Below, piece by piece: positions 35,462 to 45,577 of a stretch of DNA of 64,000 nucleotides. Positions within the stretch are counted from its first letter, which is position 1. Each line of letters starts with the position of its first letter. The stretch is from positions 682,001 to 746,000 of the forward strand of contig CAVTLG010000002.1 of NCBI GenBank assembly GCA_963735495.1, read 5' to 3'. This stretch comes from CAVTLG01 sp963735495 (lineage in GTDB: Bacteria; Chloroflexota; Ktedonobacteria; Ktedonobacterales; Ktedonobacteraceae). The position numbers and the translations under genes are program-made. Below the pieces are notes generated by a model. It worked only from the letters and a program-made list of their open reading frames with translations. It made no database searches and was not told where the DNA came from.

Positions 35462-37177
35462 TTACACCCGGTTTAAGACTTGTGGCTCACCTACAGGCTG
35501 CGATTGAGCATCTACTGGTTCCGGCGTTCTGTTCATGCCCCTCAGCTTTCCTGTGACATACAGGAAAAAGGACAGCATAAGTGCCGACTCGACAACATAA
35601 ACCAGCACAAAGGCGGATAAGGGGTAAGAGCCAATCATGATTACGCCGCTTTCAAGGTAAGGGCCAACCGGCTTTGGGAGCAACTGGAGCAGGAATGAGC
35701 CATTCCAGATAGCATGCTGCAATACAGCATAGACTCCACATCCCAGACCCAACAGAATATGTCTCCGCGCGGATTTTTTATGCGTCAGGAAGTACCAGCC
35801 AAGCGCCACCATACCAGCACCAAAGCCATGTAACAATCCCGCCGTACTACGCTCAAGCGCGACATCCAACCAGTCATGATAGCCCTGGCTGATGTATCCA
35901 GAAGTCTCGATCAGGTCAAAGCCAATACCACACGACATACCCAGCACAAATGCTTCTGCCGCACTATTGATACGTCCAATCAGCACGACCACCGCTAATG
36001 GCTTGACACCCTCTTCGACGAGTGGCGCAATTACCGAAGCGACCAGGAGCATGTAGAGAATCAAACGCGGATCATGAGGCGTTGGCATGTCAGGATTATC
36101 CAGTACCGCAGCATTGATATGCAACTCCAAAGTCACCAGAAACGTTAAGATCAGTTCAAAGATGGACGCGAAGAGAATTGCCGCCGTTGCACCACTGAGA
36201 ATTGCCATGGTAAAACGCCGCCAGGTTGTGGGCCATGGCGCGTCGTGCGGATAATGCAAACGGCGTACGGCCAGCGCAAACACACTGAAGGCTGGAAGAA
36301 TACCGGCCAGCGCAATGAAGAAGATAGTTAAAGGTTCATTCGTGGAAACCTGAGCATTATTGCGGAAGACAAACCCGACAACGATCAACACAACATAGAG
36401 ACCTAAAAAGATCCAGAAGTTCGGCAGCTTGAGTTGCGCAGATGGCCTGTTTTTAAAGAATACCGCTACGATACTATGGTATAAGCCAAATCCACCACCC
36501 ACAATACCCGCCAGAGCCAGCGCAGTCAGCAAAACAATGGCGCTAAAATTCGCGCTTGCACTCGTTCTATTCGCCGTGGTCGAGAGTACGGTAACGAAAA
36601 AGATCATGAAGAAAAGGCTGACAAAGCCACCCAGGAAAACCAGGCCAGATCCAACCAGCGACGTAATGGCTACCGCAAGTATATATCCATCCCGCTTTGG
36701 TTGTTGAGGATACTGGTCATAGGGGTAATAGTAAGGCGTATAATAATTGCCAGCATAGGGCATGCCATACTGCATATTGTGATGATAGCCCTGTGGATCA
36801 TACCCAGGGTATTGCCCATACTGAGGAAGCGCAGCATTGGGAGGATATGGCGGCCCATAGGATGGCTCTGGTTGCTGATAAAACTGCTGCCTCTGTCCAT
36901 AACCATAAGGTTGCTGCGAAGGTACAGGCGGTCGAAACGGTGGGTATCCTCCCTGACCATTGTAAGGCGGCTGTCCCGGTTGTGGATAGCCAGGGTAAGC
37001 GCCCGCATGCATCACAAGTGGTCCCGAGACATGCTCACGGTAGCTGGGTTCGATTGTCTGCTCCGCATCTTGCGGATTACTATCCCCAGGCGTTCTACTG
37101 TCAGGAAGCGGTCTGGTTGGCACCGGTGGTGGTTGCTTATCGGGATCTGGCACAGGCCCTATATATTCGAAACCCAC
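35462..37177 (-). CDS. PrsW-type intramembrane metalloprotease with Pro/Tyr-rich N-terminus
   Basis: A 571-residue protein if it starts at GTG 37177 (GAAGG ten bases upstream); a TTG at 37207 would add ten residues. Residues 1-165 are low complexity, rich in Pro, Gln, Tyr and Gly (YGQYPGYDPQGYHHNMQYG), probably unstructured and cytoplasmic. About ten TM helices follow with the PrsW motifs: EEGVKPLAVVV (EExxK), GFDLIETSGY (FxxxE) and GLLHGFGAGMVAL (H). Known PrsW cuts an anti-sigma factor in Bacillus; the target here is unknown. Convergent with the Rpn-like gene. Confidence 0.85.
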   Translation of the reverse strand: MGFEYIGPVPDPDKQPPPVPTRPLPDSRTPGDSNPQDAEQTIEPSYREHVSGPLVMHAGAYPGYPQPGQPPYNGQGGYPPFRPPVPSQQPYGYGQRQQFYQQPEPSYGPPYPPNAALPQYGQYPGYDPQGYHHNMQYGMPYAGNYYTPYYYPYDQYPQQPKRDGYILAVAITSLVGSGLVFLGGFVSLFFMIFFVTVLSTTANRTSASANFSAIVLLTALALAGIVGGGFGLYHSIVAVFFKNRPSAQLKLPNFWIFLGLYVVLIVVGFVFRNNAQVSTNEPLTIFFIALAGILPAFSVFALAVRRLHYPHDAPWPTTWRRFTMAILSGATAAILFASIFELILTFLVTLELHINAAVLDNPDMPTPHDPRLILYMLLVASVIAPLVEEGVKPLAVVVLIGRINSAAEAFVLGMSCGIGFDLIETSGYISQGYHDWLDVALERSTAGLLHGFGAGMVALGWYFLTHKKSARRHILLGLGCGVYAVLQHAIWNGSFLLQLLPKPVGPYLESGVIMIGSYPLSAFVLVYVVESALMLSFFLYVTGKLRGMNRTPEPVDAQSQPVGEPQVLNRV

Positions 37178-37318
37178 AAATATTAAACCTTCTTTTATTT
37201 TAAGCAATCAATTTACTGACTATAGTGATTATACGAGTAGGCTAAGGTCAGGGTTTCCTTACAGGATAACGATAGCGAGACGCATTGTCAATGTCATTAG
37301 AGACGCAACCAGAAAAGT

Positions 37319-37357
37319 AAAAAAGGATATGCTTTTGACGCATATCCTCTCTTTTTT
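37319..37357. terminator. Bidirectional intrinsic terminator after dnaE
   Basis: GGATATGC (37325-37332) pairs with 37340-37347 over a 7-nt loop. Six A residues precede it, so the minus transcript (dnaE) ends in a T-run; on the plus side CTCTTTTTT follows. Confidence 0.85.
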
Positions 37358-37380
37358 CCGAAGGAAATGCTTAAATGCTA

Positions 37381-40300
37381 TTACATGCTCGTTTCAATTA
37401 CTTCTACGGTACCTGGACCCAGCGCATCTTCAATCCTGGCATGTAATTCAGGGGAATAGTGCATGGTATTATCACCAGGTGACAGGCGCACCTGCCATTC
37501 ACCATTGGCAACCAGAATCTCGAAGTGATCACGTCCTGGACGCTCGCTAAGGTAGCGCTGGACATCTTGTAACTTCATAATGTCATTGGAGACAGCTAGA
37601 TCATCGTTGCCTGTAAGTTGCAGCTTAAGCCAGACCTGATAGGATTTGCGGTTCATTTCCTCCTCGACAGCATGCAGTTTTTGCGCGCTATTACAGAGAA
37701 TACCAGGTTCGTCACGACGCACCTGCACCTCGCCACGCACAATCACCACAGAGTCCTCAACCCATAAGTCAGCGGTCTCCTCATAGGTGCGCGGGAAGAC
37801 CGTCACCCCAATCGTCCCATCGATATCCTCCAATTGCACCACGCACATCGTATCGCCCTTCTTCGTGGTGATGCGCCGCGCCTCCTTGATGGAACCACAT
37901 AAGACAACCTTCTGCTTATCCAACTCGTCCGTAATCTCAGCACTCGTATGGGTGACTTTATCCTTGATGAGTTCGGTCAGATACGATAAGGGATGCTTGG
38001 AGATATAGACCCCGATCAACTCTTTTTCCCATTCGAGCAACTCCTTGCGCGAGATTTCTTTGGCATGCTGATCCAGCGCAAAATCCAAGGAGGAACTGGT
38101 CTCCAACATTTCCTCGAACAGGCTAACCATGCCACTTTCTTTGGCGGCACGCTCATTTTTGCCAAACTGCATCGCACGCTCGACCGAAGCGAGCAACTGG
38201 TGCCGTTTGCCAGTCCCCACGAATGAGTCCATCGCCCCGGCTTTGATCAGGGTTTCCATGGCACCTTTGCCCACGAACTTGGGATCAACACGCGTACAGA
38301 AGTCGGCCAGCGATTTAAATGCTCCCCCTTCACTCCTGACGCGAGTGATTTCCGTGATCGGGCCTTCACCTATGCCTTTGATCGCCAGCAAACCAAAGCG
38401 CACCCCTTTATTCTCGACAGTGAACCCTCGGTCGCTCTTATTGACATCCGGCCCCATAATCTCCACGTTCATACGTTTACACTCGGCAATAGCGTTAGCG
38501 ATCTTTTTGGCATCGGCGGCCTCAGTCGTCATCGTCGCCGCCATGAACTCAGCGGTATAATTGCCTTTGAGATACGCAGTATAGAAGGCCACCACCGCAT
38601 AGCTGGCCGCGTGCGCCTTGTTAAAACCATAGCCCCCGAACGGCATCACCAGGGTAAAGAGTTCCTCGGCAACCTCCTGCTTCACACCATTGTTCATACA
38701 GCCCTTGACAAAATCACCTCTGTACGCCTCGACCTCATCCATCTTCTTTTTACTGAGCGCCTTACGGAACTTGTTGACCTTGCCCCAGGAAAAGCCCGCC
38801 AGGTTCACTCCAATGAAGAGCACCTGGTCCTGGTATACGATAATGCCATACGATTTGGACAGCCACTCCGAGAGGCGTGGGTCCAGGTAAGTCACTTTCT
38901 TTTTGCCATGTTTGGCGGCAATAAAGTCGGGAATACTATCCATAGGGCCAGGACGATACAGAGCAATCATCGCCATCACATCCTCGACACGCGTTGGCTT
39001 GAGTTGCTTGATATACTCACGCATCTTGGGACCTTCCAACTGGAAGACACCGGTTGTTTCACCGCTGGCAAGCAACTCAAACGCTTTGCGGCGCTTCTCA
39101 TTCTGTACTTCGTCACCCTCTACCTCGTCGAGGGGCACTTTCTCCAGGACCACGTCTTCCCCGCGCGATTGTTTGATGTACTTGAGCGTATTATCCAGAA
39201 TGGTCAGGTTGGAGAGACCCAGAAAGTCAAACTTGATCAGGCCCAGTTCTTCGAGATGCATCTGCTCATATTGGGTGATACGTCCCTTACTGGGATCTTT
39301 CGGGTCGCGTAACTGCAACGGGACAAAATGCTCAAGCGCCTCGTTGGCCACGATCACACCAGCTGCGTGCACACCGGTCGTCCGCACCGAACCTTCCAAT
39401 TTCAGGGCCTGATCGAGCAGTTCTTGCGCCTGTGAACTTTCTCTATACAGAGCGTTGAGTTCTTTGACGCTATCCAGCGATCCCTGTAAGGTCACTTTCG
39501 GCCCCGTGGGAATGAGGCGGGTGATACGATCTCCGATGTCCTGCAATCCCATCACCCGCGCAACGTCTTTGACTGCGGCCTTCGCGGCCATCGTGTTAAA
39601 CGTCACCATTTGCGCCACACAATCAGTGCCATATTTGCTCGCGACATATTCGATCACATCTTCACGCCGATCATCAGGGAAATCCATGTCGATATCAGGC
39701 ATATCAGCGCGCTCGGTGTTAAAAAACCGTTCAAAAGGCAGCTGATAGCGCAGCGGATCGACGTTGGTAATACCCAGTGAGTACGCCAGGATACTGCCCG
39801 CAGCAGAACCCCTGGCCGAGCAGCGAATACCGTTGGAACGAGCATAGTTCACAAAGTCCCACTCGATCAGGAAATACGGCACAAAGCCCTTTTGCGCGAT
39901 CATATTGAATTCATAGTCGAGCTGTTGGACGGCTCGCTCGGTCACTTCGCCGAAGCGCTCTTGCAGACCTTGCATACACAGCGCGTGGAGATAGTCATCC
40001 GCGCTGGTGTACCCACCAGGGACCGGATAGTTGGGGAGTTGCGCTTTATACGCCAGTGGATCAACGCTGCACTGCTCCGCGATGCGCACACTATTCGCCA
40101 GAGCATCGGGCAACTCGGGGAAAAGCAGCGCCATCTCTTGCGGACTTTTCAAATAATATTCGTGGCTATCAAAGCGCATCCGCTTTGGAGTATCAAGCTG
40201 TTTGCCAGTCTGGACGCAGAGCAATACATCGTGCGAGCCATGGTCATCTGCCTCAATATAATGCAAATCGTTTGTGGCGACCAGTGGTATCTGTTTCTCC

Positions 40301-40899
40301 TTGTGCATACGGTAGAGCATCTGGTTGAGCCGCGCCTGTGGCGAGGGCTGTCCATCATCAAAGATACCGTGATGCTCTTGAATTTCGAGGTAAAAGTTCT
40401 CAGGCCCAAATACATCCCGATACCAATCAGCCATTTTGTAAGCTTCGTCCACTTTTTCCTTCAGCAGCGTCTTTGGTATCTCACCAGAGAGGCACGAAGA
40501 GGTCACAATTAAACCTTCCGCATACTTTGCCAGGACTTTCTTATCGATACGCGGTCGGAGATGCCAGCCCTCGGTATGCGCGATAGTAGTCAACTTCAGC
40601 AGATTATAGTAGCCGGTATTATTTTTCGCCAGCAGCAGCAAGTGATGATAGTCATCACTGAAGCGTTTTGAGTGATCATACATATCCTCGGTCAAATAGG
40701 CTTCAATGCCAATAATGGGATTAATACCACCCGCTTTACATGCCTTGTAAAATTCAATGACACCATACATGGCACCATGATCAGTTATAGCCAGGTGCTG
40801 CATACCTTGAGATTTCGCCTGCTGCACAATTTTTTTGATGCGACTAAAGCCGTCTAGCAGCGAATATTCTGTATGCACATGAAGATGAGCAAAATCCAT
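37381..40899 (-). CDS. dnaE: DNA polymerase III alpha subunit
   Basis: The replicative polymerase catalytic subunit, full length at 1172 residues. Order: PHP domain (HLHVHTEYSLLDG, ITDHGAMYG), polymerase core with the catalytic Asp set in ADMPDIDMDFPDDRR (about 395-410), the palm/thumb KAHAASYAVVAFYTAYLK segment, helix-hairpin-helix region around LLAIKGIGEGP, and the OB domain near 985-1060. This is the DnaE1 type of most bacteria. ATG 40899 follows GGCGGAGG. tnpB lies upstream on the same strand with only 74 bp between, containing a pseudoknot-like pair of inverted repeats. Confidence 0.97.
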   Translation of the reverse strand: MDFAHLHVHTEYSLLDGFSRIKKIVQQAKSQGMQHLAITDHGAMYGVIEFYKACKAGGINPIIGIEAYLTEDMYDHSKRFSDDYHHLLLLAKNNTGYYNLLKLTTIAHTEGWHLRPRIDKKVLAKYAEGLIVTSSCLSGEIPKTLLKEKVDEAYKMADWYRDVFGPENFYLEIQEHHGIFDDGQPSPQARLNQMLYRMHKEKQIPLVATNDLHYIEADDHGSHDVLLCVQTGKQLDTPKRMRFDSHEYYLKSPQEMALLFPELPDALANSVRIAEQCSVDPLAYKAQLPNYPVPGGYTSADDYLHALCMQGLQERFGEVTERAVQQLDYEFNMIAQKGFVPYFLIEWDFVNYARSNGIRCSARGSAAGSILAYSLGITNVDPLRYQLPFERFFNTERADMPDIDMDFPDDRREDVIEYVASKYGTDCVAQMVTFNTMAAKAAVKDVARVMGLQDIGDRITRLIPTGPKVTLQGSLDSVKELNALYRESSQAQELLDQALKLEGSVRTTGVHAAGVIVANEALEHFVPLQLRDPKDPSKGRITQYEQMHLEELGLIKFDFLGLSNLTILDNTLKYIKQSRGEDVVLEKVPLDEVEGDEVQNEKRRKAFELLASGETTGVFQLEGPKMREYIKQLKPTRVEDVMAMIALYRPGPMDSIPDFIAAKHGKKKVTYLDPRLSEWLSKSYGIIVYQDQVLFIGVNLAGFSWGKVNKFRKALSKKKMDEVEAYRGDFVKGCMNNGVKQEVAEELFTLVMPFGGYGFNKAHAASYAVVAFYTAYLKGNYTAEFMAATMTTEAADAKKIANAIAECKRMNVEIMGPDVNKSDRGFTVENKGVRFGLLAIKGIGEGPITEITRVRSEGGAFKSLADFCTRVDPKFVGKGAMETLIKAGAMDSFVGTGKRHQLLASVERAMQFGKNERAAKESGMVSLFEEMLETSSSLDFALDQHAKEISRKELLEWEKELIGVYISKHPLSYLTELIKDKVTHTSAEITDELDKQKVVLCGSIKEARRITTKKGDTMCVVQLEDIDGTIGVTVFPRTYEETADLWVEDSVVIVRGEVQVRRDEPGILCNSAQKLHAVEEEMNRKSYQVWLKLQLTGNDDLAVSNDIMKLQDVQRYLSERPGRDHFEILVANGEWQVRLSPGDNTMHYSPELHARIEDALGPGTVEVIETSM

Positions 40900-40924
40900 C
40901 TAAAAATCCTCCGCCTACGCTGTA

Positions 40925-40968
40925 AATAGTTGCAAAAAATATGGACAACTATTCCATGCCCATATTTT
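40925..40968 (-). other. Interlocked inverted repeats (pseudoknot-like) between tnpB and dnaE
   Basis: Plus strand order is AATAGTTG (40925-40932), AAAATATGG (40936-40944), CAACTATT (40946-40953), CCATATTTT (40960-40968). The first pairs with the third and the second with the fourth, all perfectly, which is the topology of an H-type pseudoknot. It could be the right end of the tnpB element, part of its guide RNA, or a dnaE leader structure. Confidence 0.55.
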
Positions 40969-40973
40969 CTGCT

Positions 40974-42389
40974 TTAACCTACGTCCGTTGACGCTTGTGA
41001 GCTTGTCCACAAACCCAACTGGACGGGAGGCGTCACTACGAGACGCCTGAATTTCTGCTGCCACTGCTCATGTCGTTTTAAAAGCAGTGTTTTCACTTCC
41101 TGCCGGTTCTGGCAGGCGCGTAATTCCTGATCACTGAGCCTGGACGCGATATTCTCAGCAGCATTTTTGTCAGCGTGTGCTGTGTGACCGCAAACTCTAC
41201 AGTGGAACGTCCCCTGATTTGGTCTGTTTTTCCGGTCTACGTAATGGCACCTATGACATTCCTGAGAGGAATAGGCACTCTTCACGCGTGTTGCCAGTAC
41301 ACCGCGCTTCGTCGCGTTCCACGTGATTTTATCGGGAACATGCGCTAAATTTGCTGCTCGCAGGAAGGCGTTCATCGCACGCGCTTTGTGGCGCATCGAG
41401 ACGACCGAAAGCTGTTCGTACGCGAATTGACAGCCTTCATGGTCCTCAAAACAGAGGTTGACCGCTCGGTTGATCGATTGTTTGATGTGGCGCATGAGCC
41501 GCTGTCCTGTCGCACTAGATGGGGAAGGCAGATGGTCCTTTGGTATGCCCCTCTTTTCCAGGCACGACCTGAGCTTGGCCTTTCTGCGGCGTTTTTCGCG
41601 GTCCCGCTTCTGGCGCTCCCTCAGACGCCCGTTAAACGTGCCGTACTGCTTGCCATCAGAGGTGGTCACGAAATTGGCTATTCCCACATCAATGCCGATC
41701 ACAGGAGCATCTGCGGGCGTCTGAACCGCAATGGTCTCATCGTAGGTGAGGGTCAACCACCAGACTTCCTCTCGTTTGTTGAGCGTGACACTGCTGTTGA
41801 TCTTGCGACGTTTGCCCGTTTCGGGATCGGTGAGTCGCTCTTGGTGGTAGTCAGAAAGCACAACCGGGATCAGCAGCGGGCTGCCCTTGTCCAGCGTGCT
41901 CAGTTTCAGCCAGTAGTCAACGGTGGAATTGATTGCTTCCTCTAGCTTGATGACATTGCTGTTGGCTTGAATACAGGGCTGGTGCAAGGTTGGGACATTC
42001 CACTCCTGCCACACTGGCTCTTTGGTCCCTTCTTCCAGGGTTCCCCCTGCCTTTTGCTCCTGGTGCTCAGCCACCGCATCGAGGTAGTCTTGATAGGCAT
42101 TGGCGCGATTGGAGCGCCACGATTTGGCAATGCCTGCGCCGTGTTGAATTGACACACGATGCCATCGCTCTGAGAGGGGAGTCAGAAAGCAGGGAGCACG
42201 AAAGCCATTTGGCACCTCGTTGGTACAAAAGAAGATGACGTACTGTTGAGTAAGCGCAAGATACACCTCGGCAAGCTGGTCCAGAGCACTGAGCTTGCCT
42301 GCATTGGTCGCTTCCAGGCGAATATGCGTGACCGCCTTTGTGATGGTCTGCGGTTCGCTTTTTTTTGCTCGTTTCTTGCGCTTCTTCAT
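40974..42389 (-). CDS. tnpB: TnpB RNA-guided nuclease (IS200/IS605 accessory protein)
   Basis: A 471-residue TnpB. The three RuvC acidic sites are intact: Asp in GIDVGIANFVTTSDG, Glu in FAYEQLSVVSM, Asp in HADKNAAENIAS, and the zinc ribbon CHRCHYVDRKNRPNQGTFHCRVCG is complete. So it should be an active omega-RNA-guided DNA nuclease. No TnpA transposase is adjacent, so this is a solo TnpB. Its guide RNA normally spans the 3' end of the gene and the right end of the element, here the short region before dnaE. Residues 100-170 are a longer insertion than in small TnpBs. Confidence 0.88.
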   Translation of the reverse strand: MKKRKKRAKKSEPQTITKAVTHIRLEATNAGKLSALDQLAEVYLALTQQYVIFFCTNEVPNGFRAPCFLTPLSERWHRVSIQHGAGIAKSWRSNRANAYQDYLDAVAEHQEQKAGGTLEEGTKEPVWQEWNVPTLHQPCIQANSNVIKLEEAINSTVDYWLKLSTLDKGSPLLIPVVLSDYHQERLTDPETGKRRKINSSVTLNKREEVWWLTLTYDETIAVQTPADAPVIGIDVGIANFVTTSDGKQYGTFNGRLRERQKRDREKRRRKAKLRSCLEKRGIPKDHLPSPSSATGQRLMRHIKQSINRAVNLCFEDHEGCQFAYEQLSVVSMRHKARAMNAFLRAANLAHVPDKITWNATKRGVLATRVKSAYSSQECHRCHYVDRKNRPNQGTFHCRVCGHTAHADKNAAENIASRLSDQELRACQNRQEVKTLLLKRHEQWQQKFRRLVVTPPVQLGLWTSSQASTDVG

Positions 42390-43083
42390 GGCTTTTATGA
42401 CTCCCTGCTTTTCTCTCTCGATACCCTACTATTTCACCAGATCATTATACCTCATCCAATCGTTGCCTACCAGGATGAACTTCATCAAGGGAGTCCTTGC
42501 CAGATGAATGCCTTCGGAAATACCCCTGAAAATGGGGAATAAAAGTTCCTACTTCTCTCTATTTGTCCATGTTTTCAAAAACTAGTTTCGATACTTCCCC
42601 AATGATATAGTACGTACGTTCTATTTGTCAAGATGTATTGTATCTATCATCTATAATAAACAGTCTTCCGTCAGTAGAGCGTTAGCGAGAGGACTTTTGG
42701 GTGCAGGGCATGCTCAAGCAGAGCGAAGGGATTTTTCTCAGAAAGAGGATACACAGCAAAGACACCTATCCTTCATTTTAGGATCGTTACATGTAGATAT
42801 TCATCGACGTCGTAGGAAAAGGGTCATACCCGACAGGACAATATTGACCAATAGCATGTATTCTCTGCTATGATTGCAGTGAATACTGTCGCAAGTTATT
42901 TCAGAGTGGTACTACGTGCTTTGAAATGGTGAAAGTTGTGTAAGGATGAGGTTAGATTGGCCAGTTCTAAGACAAGGGTATCCACATCAGTAGTAGACAT
43001 AAGAACTTAGTACGCACTATCACACGTGGTGAGAAAGGTCTGGGGGCGCATGCATACCATGTATGATCGCCTGAAGAATAAAC
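42390..43083. other. Intergenic region upstream of tnpB and the redox operon
   Basis: 694 bp without a gene I can support. Near 42522-42541 CCCCTGAAAATGGGG forms a small hairpin that might belong to the left end of the TnpB element. The part before 43084 must hold the promoter of the redox operon but I see no clear consensus. Confidence 0.4.
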
Positions 43084-45492
43084 ATGGCAGAGCAAATGGA
43101 CTATTTGATCATTGGCAACGGCATCGCTGGCGTTACAGCCGCCGAAATTTTACGTACCGAAAACTCTGCCGCCGCAATTGGTGTGATTGCTAACGATGCC
43201 GTTCCTGTCTACTATCGTCCGGCCTTGAAGGATTACCTGGGCGGACATGTGGCTGAAGATAAATTATGGGCACGACCGGCAAATTTCTACCAGGCCCAGA
43301 AAATGCTTTTTCTCTCTGAGCAGGTTGTCGGCATACAGGTGGCACAGCATTGTCTGCAATTGCAGAACAACAAACAGGTAGGTTATCAGAAGTTACTGCT
43401 AGCAAACGGAGCTAGCGCGGCACGCCTGGGGTGTCCCGGAGAGAACTTACAAGGCGTCTCTACATTGCGCACGGTTGCTGACTACCAGGCAGTGATGGAC
43501 AGCTTGAAGACCGTGAGCCGTGTTGTAGTCGTTGGGAGTGGCACACTGGCACTGGAGACAGTAGAGACATTATGTCAACGCGATTTTCAGGTGACACACC
43601 TGATTCGCCATCATACGCTCTGGTCAGAGGTGCTTGACGCTACAGCGTCCGATCTTGTACTGCAACAGGAACAACGCGCAGGCGTGGATGTGCATCTCGA
43701 AGAAGAGATCGTCGAAATTACTGGCACAAAGGGCAAAGTCAACGCCGTCATTACCAATAAGGGGACACGCATTCCCTGCGAAATAGTGCTCATCGCCATT
43801 GGCATTGAACCTAACGTTGATTTCATTCGCTCAAGTAACATCGCTTGTGGACGTGGAGTGAGAGTCGATGGGCAGATGCGTACGAATGCCCCTGACATCT
43901 ACGCCGCCGGTGACGTCGTAGAAACAAGCGACGAGCTAACAGGACGCACGCGCGTCATCGGGCAATGGTATCCAGCGATCCAGCAAGCCCGTGCAGCAGC
44001 ATACAGCATGCTCGGCCTGTTAGACAACCAGCGCCCATTCCGTGCCAGTACTTTCTATAATGCTTCGTTTCTGTATGGACTCGATTTCGCTTCGGTCGGT
44101 ATCACCAGTGGCAAAGGCTACCAGGAAATTGTCGCTGAACCTAAACCACTCAGCTATCGCAAGGTTCTGCTCAAAGATGGCATACCAGTTGGCATGCTCT
44201 CACTGGGGAATCGCCAACAGGCTCTCGCCTTTAAACGGGCCATCGACCATCGCGTAAACCTGCTACCGGTTGCCGCGCGTTTATTTGCAGATGATTTTAA
44301 ACTACATGCATGGCTTGATAAGCAAGGAGTTCCACCGCCGTTCCTCAGCGTACGACGGTTAGATAACATAGTTGCCAGGCCGTTAGTCTACACTGATGCA
44401 AACGAGAAAATAGAGCTGGAGGAGGGTACAATGCAAACGCCACTCTCAGGTGCTGTTGAAGCATTGTTGGTGCATGTGATTGAGTCAACAGATCTACGTA
44501 TACCAGAAACCGTACTCAGTCAGACCGAGACGACGACGATAGGACGCCAGGCTGGCGTTTATCTGCTGATCGACGAACCAACGATCTCACGTCTGCATGC
44601 CGAAATCAACTATGCCAACGGCCACTTTATGCTGCGCGACGTCGGTAGCTCCAATGGCACATTCGTGAACGACATGCGCCTGGAGCCCGAGCGCCTTTAT
44701 CAGCTCAAAACAAACGACCAGGTTCGCATTGGCAAGCACGCCAAGTTCAAGTTTCTGCAACGGACAATCAATCCAAATAGACAACAAGCACAACCGGCCC
44801 CAAATAACCCGAACAATGGCAGATCACAGCCACGCAATGCAGAGGCAACACGTACCATTCAGCGACAACCAGTGCTCAATCCAGATGGCTCGTTGTATCC
44901 TCCAGGCGCAACGCAATCGGTACCGGCTGATGTTGTTGCTACATTTAAGGAAATACCAGCGCTTGTTATTCTCCCACAGGGATCGGATGGCGAGGCGAAT
45001 GCTACACCACGTGTTTACCTGCTCAGACCAGGCAAACAAGTCAGAATAGGACGTGAAAAAGGCAATGATGTCGAGCTATTGGATGTCGTGGCCTCACGCC
45101 GTCACGCCGAAATCCTTTCCGATGCGAGTTCTGGCGCTTTTTACATTCGTGACCTGGGTAGCAGCAACGGCGTACAGATTAATCAGACCACCATCAATGG
45201 GCCGTATCGGCTCTCACATGGCGACCGCATTCAATTGGGAAGCACCACTATTTTCTATGTGGATCTGCAGACAGGGAATACGAAAACAAGCTACCTGGAA
45301 TCGACGCCATCACCAGCCAAACGGCCCGCAGAGGAGATGCAGACGACTAACCGCTCAGCCGCTCCGATGATGCAAACAGCGCGCTTAGCAGCACCAGGAC
45401 AAAAACTACAAATGCTGATCTGCCCACGCTGTGGGCTCGCAAATATGTCAACAGCACGTTTTTGTGCCAGTTGCAGCGCATTATTAGAATAA
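43084..45492 (+). CDS. NAD(P)/FAD oxidoreductase fused to two FHA domains and a zinc ribbon
   Basis: An 802-residue fusion. Residues 1-400: a NirB/rubredoxin-reductase-type flavoprotein with FAD motif IIGNGIAGVTAAE, NAD motif VVVGSGTLALETVE and IYAAGDVVETSDE. Residues about 470-560 and 645-735: two FHA domains (GRQAGVYLLIDEPTISRLHAEI with DVGSSNGTFVNDM; GREKGNDVELLDVVASRRHAEI with DLGSSNGVQIN), which bind phosphothreonine. A Pro/Gln/Asn linker separates them. The last 25 residues are a zinc ribbon (CPRCGLANMSTARFCASC). FHA domains suggest docking to a phosphorylated Ser/Thr-kinase substrate. First gene of a four-gene operon with Fe-S, haem-b-like and zinc-ribbon proteins. Confidence 0.88.
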   Translation: MAEQMDYLIIGNGIAGVTAAEILRTENSAAAIGVIANDAVPVYYRPALKDYLGGHVAEDKLWARPANFYQAQKMLFLSEQVVGIQVAQHCLQLQNNKQVGYQKLLLANGASAARLGCPGENLQGVSTLRTVADYQAVMDSLKTVSRVVVVGSGTLALETVETLCQRDFQVTHLIRHHTLWSEVLDATASDLVLQQEQRAGVDVHLEEEIVEITGTKGKVNAVITNKGTRIPCEIVLIAIGIEPNVDFIRSSNIACGRGVRVDGQMRTNAPDIYAAGDVVETSDELTGRTRVIGQWYPAIQQARAAAYSMLGLLDNQRPFRASTFYNASFLYGLDFASVGITSGKGYQEIVAEPKPLSYRKVLLKDGIPVGMLSLGNRQQALAFKRAIDHRVNLLPVAARLFADDFKLHAWLDKQGVPPPFLSVRRLDNIVARPLVYTDANEKIELEEGTMQTPLSGAVEALLVHVIESTDLRIPETVLSQTETTTIGRQAGVYLLIDEPTISRLHAEINYANGHFMLRDVGSSNGTFVNDMRLEPERLYQLKTNDQVRIGKHAKFKFLQRTINPNRQQAQPAPNNPNNGRSQPRNAEATRTIQRQPVLNPDGSLYPPGATQSVPADVVATFKEIPALVILPQGSDGEANATPRVYLLRPGKQVRIGREKGNDVELLDVVASRRHAEILSDASSGAFYIRDLGSSNGVQINQTTINGPYRLSHGDRIQLGSTTIFYVDLQTGNTKTSYLESTPSPAKRPAEEMQTTNRSAAPMMQTARLAAPGQKLQMLICPRCGLANMSTARFCASCSALLE

Positions 45493-45577
45493 TCGCTATG
45501 CAGAGCCACCATGCGTGTAGCGAGAGTTCCAGGTGCAGCTGACCGTAAGGATAGCAGAGAAAAAGCAGGAAGGTTTT

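Noticed and set aside
37049..37058. GGTTCGATT resembling a tRNA T-arm
   Set aside because: Inside the PrsW coding region and without the other arms; no tRNA was found in the window.
37787..40857. Plus-strand frames up to 233 residues opposite dnaE
   Set aside because: Antisense shadows of dnaE codon usage.
42625..42873. 82-residue frame upstream of the redox operon
   Set aside because: No ribosome site, no recognisable composition or motif.
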